This document shows, piece by piece, positions 1-5,774 of a stretch of DNA of 37,417 nt. This DNA is from an uncultured bacterium. GTDB lineage: Bacteria > Bacteroidota > Bacteroidia > Bacteroidales > Bacteroidaceae. Where the stretch lies: positions 1 to 37,417 of the forward strand of contig CAMHUC010000033.1 of NCBI GenBank assembly GCA_946188155.1. The letters run 5' to 3'. The notes beneath the pieces were generated by a model. It saw nothing but the letters and a program-made list of their open reading frames with translations. It had not been told where the DNA came from and did no database searches. A program made the position numbers and the translations under genes. The number at the start of each line of letters is the position of its first letter. Position 1 is the first letter of the stretch.

Positions 1-49
1 GCTTGTGAGTAGCCATCTTGTGGCCCTTCTTTTTCTTTCCGTTTGGCAT
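1..49 (-). CDS. AURKAIP1/COX24-domain small basic ribosomal peptide, N-terminal part
   Basis: Only the first 16 codons lie in the window; the gene runs off the left edge. The minus strand reads MPNGKKKKGHKMATHK, the start of a very short, Lys/Arg-rich peptide found throughout Bacteroidetes and annotated as AURKAIP1/COX24 domain protein (related to mitochondrial mS38 and thought to sit in the ribosome). The ATG is 26 bp downstream of the HU stop, so it is probably cotranscribed with HU. The match is recognised from the N-terminal pattern; the missing half would be expected to be Arg/Lys-rich and about 15 residues long. Confidence 0.75.
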   Translation of the reverse strand, partial: MPNGKKKKGHKMATHK

Positions 50-75
50 AATTCTAAATTTTAATATTTAAGTTG

Positions 76-351
76 TTACTTCATTTTTGCGATGAAACTC
101 TTTGAGGGCTTGAAGGCGGGGAAGTCATGTGCCTCAATAACCAGTGTGGTGTTCTTTGAAATATTACGGGCGGTCTTGGCTGCGCGGTGCTTAACGGTAA
201 AGGTTCCGAAACCGCGCAGATAAACATTCTCCTTGTTATCTGCCAGACTTTCGCGAATTTCTTTCATAAAAGCCTCCACTGTCGTGGCGACGTCTTTCTT
301 GGCAACGCCTGTCTCTTCAGCAATCTTGTTGATGATCTCTGCCTTTGTCAT
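76..351 (-). CDS. HU family DNA-binding protein
   Basis: This 91-residue protein is the usual length of HU/IHF. It begins MTKAEIINKIAEETG, followed by the helical dimerisation part, the GFGTF turn near residues 47-51 (RGFGTFTVKHRAAKTARN) and the beta-arm that inserts into the minor groove. The C-terminus FKPSKSFIAKMK corresponds to the FKPGK..K end of HU. The family bends and compacts DNA as a dimer. The canonical FKPGK reads FKPSK here, a minor variation. It is the upstream gene of a two-gene minus-strand unit with the COX24-like peptide. A TATCTTTG box about 60 bp upstream of the start is a likely promoter. Confidence 0.95.
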   Translation of the reverse strand: MTKAEIINKIAEETGVAKKDVATTVEAFMKEIRESLADNKENVYLRGFGTFTVKHRAAKTARNISKNTTLVIEAHDFPAFKPSKSFIAKMK

Positions 352-409
352 GATGTCATTTTATCTATATTAATAATGTGAAAACCGAATCTTTCTCGAT
401 TTCGGACTG

Positions 410-417
410 CAAAGATA
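410..417 (-). promoter_or_regulatory. Bacteroidetes -7 box for HU
   Basis: Minus-strand TATCTTTG matches the phylum's TAnnTTTG element; no clear TTTG is seen about 20 bp upstream. It predicts a leader of roughly 50 nt before the HU ATG at 351. Confidence 0.55.
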
Positions 418-500
418 CTTGTTTTCAGTGGATTACCGAAATATTTCTCGATTTTTTTTCGAATTTTATGATTTTTCACGGCTTATTTCCCCCTTTTTTG

Positions 501-508
501 TACCTTTG
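501..508 (+). promoter_or_regulatory. Bacteroidetes -7 box for the MFS transporter
   Basis: TACCTTTG lies 23 bp before the MFS ATG and matches TAnnTTTG. A good TTTG at the -33 position is not obvious. Confidence 0.55.
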
Positions 509-531
509 CACTCCAAAATAGTATTTCGGAT

Positions 532-1797
532 ATGGCAGATACAGCACAACAGCGGCTTTGGAACGTCAATTACTGCAAGGTGATGGCGGCCAACTTTTCG
601 CTATTCTTCGCCTTCTATGTCCTGACACCTCTGCTCCCTCTCTATCTGAGTGAGCATTTCGGTGCCACGAAGGACATTATAGGCTTAGTGCTCTCGGGCT
701 ACACCATTACGGCCCTGCTGTTCAGACCCTTCAGCGGCTACTTTGTCGACTCTTTTCCCCGTAAGGCGGTGTTGATGGTATGCTTCGGCGCGTTCTCCAT
801 TTTCTTTGCTGGCTATCTGGCGGCATCTTCGCTACTGCTGTTCACCATCGTGCGTACACTGCACGGAGGCCCATTCGGGGCTCTGACGGTGGCCAACTCC
901 ACAGTGGCTATTGACGTGCTGCCCTCCAGTCGTCGCACAGAAGGCATCGGCTATTATGGACTGAGCAACAACTTGGCGATGGCCATAGCACCGACTGTCG
1001 GTATCTTCATCTATAAGCTGACCCAGAGTTTTGAACTGCTCTTCTGGATAGCGCTGGTGGTGGCCTGTGCCGGATGGCTGGTGGATGGCTCGGTGGAGTT
1101 GAAGGAAAAGGAGATCGTGAAGAACAAGTCGAAACTCTCTCTCGACCGTTTCTTCCTGCTTCGGGGCTGGCTGCTGGGAGCCAACATGGTAGCCTTCGGC
1201 TTCAGCTTTGGCGTGCTGAGCAACTATCTGGCCATCTACGGCAAGGAGGTGCTGGGCATCACTGGCGGCACTGGCACGTACTTTATGCTCTGCTCCATTG
1301 GCTTGATACTCAGTCGGTTGCAGGGAGGGAAAGCTCTGCGCGAGGGACGCCTGACGCATAATGCTGGTGAGGGAATGGTCATCTCGCTCATCGGTTATAC
1401 GCTCTTCATCATCGTCCCAACGATTGTCTCGTTGACTACAAATTTTGGCGGTAGTGGATTCTTCACTCTTCACTCTTCACTTTTCACTACCATCGGCTAC
1501 TATGGCTCTGCCTTGCTCATCGGACTGGGAAACGGTCACATGTGGCCTGCCTTCCAGAACATGACCATCAACGTGGCCAGCAACAACCAGCGCGGCACGG
1601 CCAACAGCACCATTCTCATCTCGTGGGACATCGGCATGGGCCTGGGCATACTGTTAGGCGGCATCATAGCCGAGCACTTGGGCTACAATGCCGCCTTCTG
1701 GACGGTGGCCATCGTCAACATGGCCGGGGTATTGCTGTTCTTTCTCCGCACCCGCGCCTTCTTCCTCGAAAGGAATCTGAACGCGAATGTCAGGTGA
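532..1797 (+). CDS. Major facilitator superfamily transporter
   Basis: This 421-residue integral membrane protein has about 12 hydrophobic segments, the standard MFS layout. The loop between TM2 and TM3 carries GYFVDSFPRKAVLM, matching the MFS motif-A pattern (G..aD..GR+). The conserved LIGLGNGHMWPAFQNM segment is in the C-terminal half. The substrate cannot be read from the sequence; the family includes drug and sugar exporters. It starts at ATG 532 just after a TACCTTTG promoter. An odd feature is the loop GGSGFFTLHSSLFTT (about residues 304-318), encoded partly by four tandem 7-bp units, which looks like a repeat insertion tolerated in an extramembrane loop. It ends convergently with the lipoprotein gene. 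Confidence 0.88.
   Translation: MADTAQQRLWNVNYCKVMAANFSLFFAFYVLTPLLPLYLSEHFGATKDIIGLVLSGYTITALLFRPFSGYFVDSFPRKAVLMVCFGAFSIFFAGYLAASSLLLFTIVRTLHGGPFGALTVANSTVAIDVLPSSRRTEGIGYYGLSNNLAMAIAPTVGIFIYKLTQSFELLFWIALVVACAGWLVDGSVELKEKEIVKNKSKLSLDRFFLLRGWLLGANMVAFGFSFGVLSNYLAIYGKEVLGITGGTGTYFMLCSIGLILSRLQGGKALREGRLTHNAGEGMVISLIGYTLFIIVPTIVSLTTNFGGSGFFTLHSSLFTTIGYYGSALLIGLGNGHMWPAFQNMTINVASNNQRGTANSTILISWDIGMGLGILLGGIIAEHLGYNAAFWTVAIVNMAGVLLFFLRTRAFFLERNLNANVR
1460..1487 (+). repeat. Four tandem heptamers (TCTTCAC x3, TTTTCAC) inside the MFS gene
   Basis: Exact 7-bp period over 28 bp within the coding sequence. Since 7 is not a multiple of 3, gain or loss of one unit would shift the frame. Related TYTTCAC units occur at 21359-21379 and 29142-29169. 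Confidence 0.9.
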
Positions 1798-1833
1798 GTC
1801 CTTCTCCTACAGGATGGGGAGGGAAGGTATCCC

Positions 1834-2322
1834 TTATTCCTTCCACTTGTTCCAGTCGAAGCTGCCGTTGGCTGTCAGCTCCATGCGGAAACGGTGCTTG
1901 CCGGTTACAGCGTCGTACATAAAGCCTTTGAGCGTGTTAGTTGTCACTTCGGCAGCGTTGTAGTCGATATAGGTGTTGTTCCAGCCTTTTGTCTCGTACT
2001 CCATCCTCAACTCTCCGTTCTCAAGCCTCCACTTAAAGTTGCTGTAGCCGGTTTTATCGTTCATATAGCTGTTGGCGAACTCCACTTGGTAGCCTGTGCC
2101 GCTGGTGGGGGCAGTGCCAGTGCCGTTGAACCGGATGACGACGAAATTCTGCTGTCCGTTGTCCTCCCATTGGCTGCCGTTCTTCTTCTCCTCGGTCAGA
2201 TAGCCACCCCAGTCGGTGCCTGTAATGTTCTTCGATACTTCCTCGGGATCCTTGTCCTTCGAGCAGCTGGTCATCAGGGCCAGAGCTGCCATCACTGCCA
2301 TCAGTGAAATAATCTTTTTCAT
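1834..2322 (-). CDS. Small secreted lipoprotein, lipocalin-like
   Basis: A 162-residue protein beginning MKKIISLMAVMAALALMTSC, a lipoprotein signal peptide with the lipobox Cys at residue 20, followed by the charged stretch SKDKDPEE. The mature part is Gly/Asn/Trp-rich with alternating beta-like segments (YQVEFANSY, GYSNFKWRLENGELRMEYETKGW), similar in character to small Bacteroidetes lipocalin-like lipoproteins, but no specific family is recognised. The ORF is open upstream into the kinase gene, but that extension is a shadow: the Met of the signal peptide at 2322 is the clear start. It lies 14 bp after the pantothenate kinase stop and is probably cotranscribed. Function unknown; likely anchored to the periplasmic or surface face of a membrane. 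Confidence 0.8.
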   Translation of the reverse strand: MKKIISLMAVMAALALMTSCSKDKDPEEVSKNITGTDWGGYLTEEKKNGSQWEDNGQQNFVVIRFNGTGTAPTSGTGYQVEFANSYMNDKTGYSNFKWRLENGELRMEYETKGWNNTYIDYNAAEVTTNTLKGFMYDAVTGKHRFRMELTANGSFDWNKWKE

Positions 2323-2336
2323 TGTCTCTATTATTA

Positions 2337-3176
2337 CTAAATTAGCTGTTGTTTCTTGATTCTGTTGTAGTCGAGGGCCGCGCCGATAGCGGTGCAGTAC
2401 TGCGAGTACTTGGGTATGTGGAACCGTATGTCGTAGAGTGTCTCCAGGGCGGGGAACACCTCCTTGCACTGCGGCAGCAGCGACAGGTTTCCGATGAGAA
2501 CGAAGTCGCGGATGTCGCTGCCCAGCGATGCCAGCCATGCCGCCGAGCCAATAGACTGCAGCACCATGTGTATGAGTCCTGCTGCGATGTCCTCTTTCGA
2601 GGCGTCGCTCTGTGCACGTGCGAAATTGGAGGCCGTGGTGTCCATCGTCAGTCCTGGTACGGGTATGGCGCTGATGTCGCCGATGGTCAGGTCGATGTTG
2701 CGTATGTTGCCCTGCTTGGCCATGGCGGCCACGGCCTTGATGTCGCTGGTGTTGAGCATGATACGCGACAGTCCTGCCAGTGTTCCGCCTCCCACGCCGA
2801 TACCGCCGATGTGACGCATCTCGTCGCCGTTGCATTTCACAAACGATGTACCCGTTCCCATCGACACCACAATGGAGTGGTCGAGCTTCGACTCATAGCG
2901 GGCGCCCAGGCCGTCGGCTATGAACTCCTCAGACTTGCTTGTGGGCAGGCCATAGATGGGCTGTTCGATGTAGGCTGCACCGACGCCGGTGAGCATCACG
3001 TGTTCCACGTCCTTCAGCTCTATGTCGTTGTCGTGCAGATACTTGCCGAAGGCCCCGAAGAGCGATGTGATGGGGTCGGCAGCCGTGATGCGGATGGGAG
3101 CCGACACCTTGCCGTTTCTGATACCTACTATCTTGGTCGTGGAGATGCCCACGTCGATTCCTATGATGATTCCCAT
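2337..3176 (-). CDS. coaW: Type II pantothenate kinase (CoaW-like, BadF/ASKHA fold)
   Basis: A 279-residue protein with the ASKHA phosphate-1 loop GIDVGISTTKIVGI at the N-terminus, SMGTGTSF near residues 106-113 (phosphate-2) and GIGVGGGTLAGL near 125-136. This order is typical of eukaryote-like type II pantothenate kinases, which phosphorylate pantothenate in the first committed step of CoA synthesis. The C-terminal DFVLIGNLSLLPQ and YCTAIGAALDY segments complete the adenosine-binding half. It is downstream of the histidine phosphatase across a heptamer repeat spacer and 14 bp upstream of the lipoprotein. Alternative: another BadF/BadG-type ATPase or kinase; the length and motifs favour pantothenate kinase. 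Confidence 0.78.
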   Translation of the reverse strand: MGIIIGIDVGISTTKIVGIRNGKVSAPIRITAADPITSLFGAFGKYLHDNDIELKDVEHVMLTGVGAAYIEQPIYGLPTSKSEEFIADGLGARYESKLDHSIVVSMGTGTSFVKCNGDEMRHIGGIGVGGGTLAGLSRIMLNTSDIKAVAAMAKQGNIRNIDLTIGDISAIPVPGLTMDTTASNFARAQSDASKEDIAAGLIHMVLQSIGSAAWLASLGSDIRDFVLIGNLSLLPQCKEVFPALETLYDIRFHIPKYSQYCTAIGAALDYNRIKKQQLI

Positions 3177-3183
3177 TGTCTTG

Positions 3184-3232
3184 TTTGCTGTTTATAGTTT
3201 ACTGTTTATAGTTTATAGTTTACTGTTTACAG
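3184..3232. repeat. Heptamer tandem array (7 units, TTTAYWG type)
   Basis: Units read TTTGCTG, TTTATAG, TTTACTG, TTTATAG, TTTATAG, TTTACTG, TTTACAG with an exact 7-bp period. It fills the spacer between the histidine phosphatase stop and the coaW start and resembles the larger array at 15594-15740. Confidence 0.9.
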
Positions 3233-3236
3233 ATGA

Positions 3237-4559
3237 TTATTCTGCTTTGTTCTGTGCGTCAAACTTGTCGAGCTTGTCCAGGTAGTACTGGCGCAGGTCG
3301 GCCCACTTGTAGTAAGGATAGTTGTCGGTCTTTACCGGCAGCGTCACCTCGCGCTCGTTGAGCAGGGCCTTGACAAGGATGTCGCCCGTCTTTCCCTTCT
3401 TCGGACGGTAGAACACCAGCTGCACGTTGCATCCCATAGGGAATATCTTGTAGTTCTGCCAGTACTGGTCGAGTTCGTCGAGGTTTTCCACCTGTACGCC
3501 GCAGTTACCCAGTTCCAGTAGGCATGCCAGCGGCATGACGCACACCTCGTGGCCGAAGCGCAGCGTGGCCTGTGTCTGCGTGACGGTGTCGGCCGTCTCG
3601 ATGATGTTGCGCAGCAGGTTGCGCTGGCTGAAGGGCATGATGCCCTTGGTCTGGGGGGCGGGGCCGTAGTCCATATACCATCTGATGTTGTTCTGCTTCC
3701 ACAGGTCATAGATTTCCTCGTCGGTGAAGAGTGAGAAAAGCTCCAGGTCGGTGTCGTGACTCTGCATGTTGGTGGCTATCTCATGCAGGTCGCGCATGAA
3801 CTGTCCGGCCCTGAGATTGCTGAACACCCACTGCTGGTCGTTGAACAGGGCTTTCATCAGCCGTTCGGGGTGGGTGTATTTCTGGCGCCATATTTCCCTG
3901 CGCTCCACGCGGTTGCGTCCAGTCTCTTTCACCAGTCCGTCCCACGGCTGGTTCAGGTAGTACTGTAGCGACTCGCTGGCATCGTTGTGGAAGCGGGCCG
4001 TGGGGTTGGCGGCTGCCAGTTCCTCGCATTCGGCCACCATCGACAGGATGCAGCGTATGACCACCGTCGAGCGGGCGTCTATCTGCACGTCTTTCTTCTT
4101 GAAGATTTCGGGGAAGTTCTGTGCCATGCGCCGTGCGATGCCATGGTGCTGGCGCTCTCCGACGGTTGACAGGTCGCCCAGCCGCTTCACGGATGTAGGC
4201 TCGAAGGCCTCTATCTTCTTCAGTGTCTCCTCGCCGAGCTGTGTCAGCTTGCCCTGTTCCTTGGCCTGGCGCAGGATGTCGCGCGGCCCGGTGTAGCTGT
4301 TGTCGCTGATGAGCCAGCGCGAGCCGTGCCGCCCGTAGTGGCTCATGTAGTAGGGCTCGTAACCCTTCGGGGCAGGGGTGAGGGGCTCTGTGGCGGGGTA
4401 GCGGTCGTAGTCCAGATACTGACTGCCGGAGAGATACTTGTTGGCTTTGATTTCCTCGCGTGCTGTCATTCCCGAGCCGAGCTCGCCTACCCGTAGCCTT
4501 TGTGCCGTGATGGTCATTGCCATCACCGCAGCCGTGAGTGTCGTGAATATTCTTTTCAT
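3237..4559 (-). CDS. Secreted histidine-type phosphatase (branch 2, MINPP/phytase-like)
   Basis: A 440-residue protein with an N-terminal signal peptide (MKRIFTTLTAAVMAMTITAQ). The catalytic motif RHGSR is at residues 77-81 (SHYGRHGSRW); its His would form the phosphohistidine intermediate. The C-terminal proton-donor motif is FGHE at about 335-338. These two motifs at this distance define branch 2 of the histidine phosphatase family, which includes multiple inositol polyphosphate phosphatases and periplasmic phytases or acid phosphatases. It probably acts in the periplasm or on the cell surface to release phosphate from phosphorylated substrates; the substrate is not determined. It starts 81 bp after tRNA-Phe, beyond a terminator-like hairpin; no separate promoter box is evident. 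Confidence 0.87.
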   Translation of the reverse strand: MKRIFTTLTAAVMAMTITAQRLRVGELGSGMTAREEIKANKYLSGSQYLDYDRYPATEPLTPAPKGYEPYYMSHYGRHGSRWLISDNSYTGPRDILRQAKEQGKLTQLGEETLKKIEAFEPTSVKRLGDLSTVGERQHHGIARRMAQNFPEIFKKKDVQIDARSTVVIRCILSMVAECEELAAANPTARFHNDASESLQYYLNQPWDGLVKETGRNRVERREIWRQKYTHPERLMKALFNDQQWVFSNLRAGQFMRDLHEIATNMQSHDTDLELFSLFTDEEIYDLWKQNNIRWYMDYGPAPQTKGIMPFSQRNLLRNIIETADTVTQTQATLRFGHEVCVMPLACLLELGNCGVQVENLDELDQYWQNYKIFPMGCNVQLVFYRPKKGKTGDILVKALLNEREVTLPVKTDNYPYYKWADLRQYYLDKLDKFDAQNKAE

Positions 4560-4588
4560 ACCTTATTTAATATATATATACATCGGAT

Positions 4589-4624
4589 AAAAAGAAAACC
4601 CGGCCGCTCTTACAACGTACCGGG
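4589..4624 (-). terminator. Terminator-like hairpin after tRNA-Phe
   Basis: On the minus strand CCCGG (4620-4624) pairs with CCGGG (4599-4603) and is followed by TTTTCTTTTT. The stem is only 5 bp with a 16-nt loop, so termination may be partial and the phosphatase gene downstream may be reached by read-through. Confidence 0.5.
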
Positions 4625-4640
4625 CTAATGAAAGGAGGAG

Positions 4641-4713
4641 TGGTACCTCCAGGAATCGAACCGGGGACACACGGATTTTCAGTCCGATGCTCTACCAACT
4701 GAGCTAAGGCACC
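4641..4713 (-). tRNA. tRNA-Phe (anticodon GAA)
   Basis: A 73-nt cloverleaf can be drawn: acceptor GGTGCCT/AGGTACC (one G-T pair), D-stem GCTC/GAGC, anticodon stem TCGGA/TCCGT with loop CTGAAAA giving GAA, variable GTGTC, T-loop TTCGATT and discriminator A. The CCA end is not encoded. The T-stem CCCGG/CCTGG has a C-T mismatch at position 51:63. The gene is preceded by a strong TTTG-N20-TACCTTTG promoter. Confidence 0.95.
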
Positions 4714-4745
4714 ATGTTTGGTTGCTTTCCTTTCGTTTGCGGGTG

Positions 4746-4777
4746 CAAAGGTACGAACAATTTTTCGTTCCACCAAA
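4746..4777 (-). promoter_or_regulatory. Promoter of tRNA-Phe
   Basis: On the minus strand TTTG (4774-4777), a 20-bp spacer and TACCTTTG (4746-4753) match the Bacteroidetes sigma-ABfr consensus closely. Confidence 0.75.
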
Positions 4778-4831
4778 CTTTTTCCAAACTTTTTTCAAAA
4801 AAAGTGGAAGAATCCCCTGAAAAGGCCCTGT

Positions 4832-5431
4832 TCAGAGCTGACTGAGGCGTGCGATATACTTTCCGAGGATGTCGAACTCGATATTGACGACTGTTCCCAC
4901 GTTGATATCGCAGAAGTTGGTGTGCTCGAGCGTATAGGGTATGATGGCCACCTGAAACGTGTTGGCCGTGGGATTGCAGACGGTGAGCGACACGCCGTTG
5001 ACGGTGACGGAGCCTTTGTCGACCGTGAAATATCCTTTCCGTGCCATCTCGCGGTCTTCGCGATACTCGAACGTGAAGTAGGTGGAGCCGTCGGCATCCT
5101 CCTTGGCAACGCAGCGGGCCGTCTGGTCCACGTGGCCTTGCACGATGTGGCCGTCCAACCGTCCGTTCATGAGCATGGAGCGCTCCACATTGACCTTGTC
5201 GCCCACCTGTAGCAGTCCGAGGTTGGAGCGGTCGAGGGTCTCTTTCATGGCCGTGACGGTATAGTTGGGGCCTTCGATGGCTACGACGGTGAGGCAAACG
5301 CCGTTGTGGGCGATGCTCTGGTCGATTTTCAGTTCGTTGACCAACGTGCAGGTCAGTGTGAAGTCGATATTCTCACGGTCTTTCCTGATGGCTACTACGG
5401 TAGCGAATTCTTCTATGATTCCAGAAAACAT
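4832..5431 (-). CDS. ribE: Riboflavin synthase, alpha subunit
   Basis: 199 residues from MFSGIIEE, the canonical N-terminus of the family; an upstream in-frame ATG at 5464 would add 11 unsupported residues. Two tandem lumazine-binding domains are visible: residues 1-90 (FSGIIEEFATV..IAHNGVCLTVVA) and about 97-185 (DGHIVQGHVDQTA..VNGVSLTVCNP). The repeated GVCLTV/GVSLTV and the HVDQ segment are family hallmarks. The enzyme dismutates two 6,7-dimethyl-8-ribityllumazine to riboflavin in the cytosol, probably as a homotrimer. It is preceded by a 250-nt leader with a TACCTTTG box and a candidate short ORF. No FMN riboswitch is recognisable in that leader. Confidence 0.93.
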   Translation of the reverse strand: MFSGIIEEFATVVAIRKDRENIDFTLTCTLVNELKIDQSIAHNGVCLTVVAIEGPNYTVTAMKETLDRSNLGLLQVGDKVNVERSMLMNGRLDGHIVQGHVDQTARCVAKEDADGSTYFTFEYREDREMARKGYFTVDKGSVTVNGVSLTVCNPTANTFQVAIIPYTLEHTNFCDINVGTVVNIEFDILGKYIARLSQL

Positions 5432-5465
5432 GTTGATATTTGGATTTACGGGTTTCTTTGACAAG

Positions 5466-5612
5466 CTATGCGCGGTGGCGAGTCTTGAAAAAAGAAACGG
5501 GTACGTGCCGATGATTTGGTGAAAACTCCTGTTTCACACGATATGGGTGCTCTCCGTCGTTGTAATCCACCGGCATCACGATGCTCTCCGGGTGAGGGAT
5601 GTGGCCCGCCAT
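5466..5612 (-). CDS. Candidate small ORF (48 aa) in the ribE leader
   Basis: An open frame of 48 codons starts with MAGHIPHPESIV, continues MPVDYNDGEHPY and RVKQEFSPNHRH, and ends FFKTRHRA. It lies between a TACCTTTG box (5692-5699) and ribE, ending 34 bp before the ribE ATG. Third positions are mostly G/C, as in neighbouring genes and unlike the AT-rich spacers around it. I do not recognise a family. It is His- and Pro-rich with no signal peptide or membrane segment. It may be a real small protein, a regulatory upstream ORF, or chance; comparison with relatives would decide. Confidence 0.4.
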   Translation of the reverse strand: MAGHIPHPESIVMPVDYNDGEHPYRVKQEFSPNHRHVPVSFFKTRHRA

Positions 5613-5691
5613 TGGCAAGAGAAGCTTCCCCGATTGATTTATTTAATGTAGAGTATCCCGATCTATGCGGCACGCCCCGTTTTTTCAGCTG

Positions 5692-5699
5692 CAAAGGTA
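5692..5699 (-). promoter_or_regulatory. -7 box upstream of the small ORF and ribE
   Basis: Minus-strand TACCTTTG. Transcription from here would give a leader of about 250 nt before ribE, containing the 48-codon ORF. Confidence 0.5.
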
Positions 5700-5774
5700 G
5701 CAAAAAGAATCGAGAAAGTGGCTGGTTGTTTCTCAGATTCTTTTGCTCCTTGTGTTTTTTTAACGTTAGTGCGT

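Noticed and set aside
1834..2835. 333-residue fusion reading through the kinase gene into the lipoprotein
   Set aside because: The first half is low-complexity Arg/His-rich shadow sequence. The real product starts at the signal peptide Met at 2322.
5432..5700. FMN riboswitch upstream of ribE
   Set aside because: The conserved RFN core (AGGGGGCAGGGTG-type and CGACCGGCGGT-type blocks) is not present on the minus strand of the leader.
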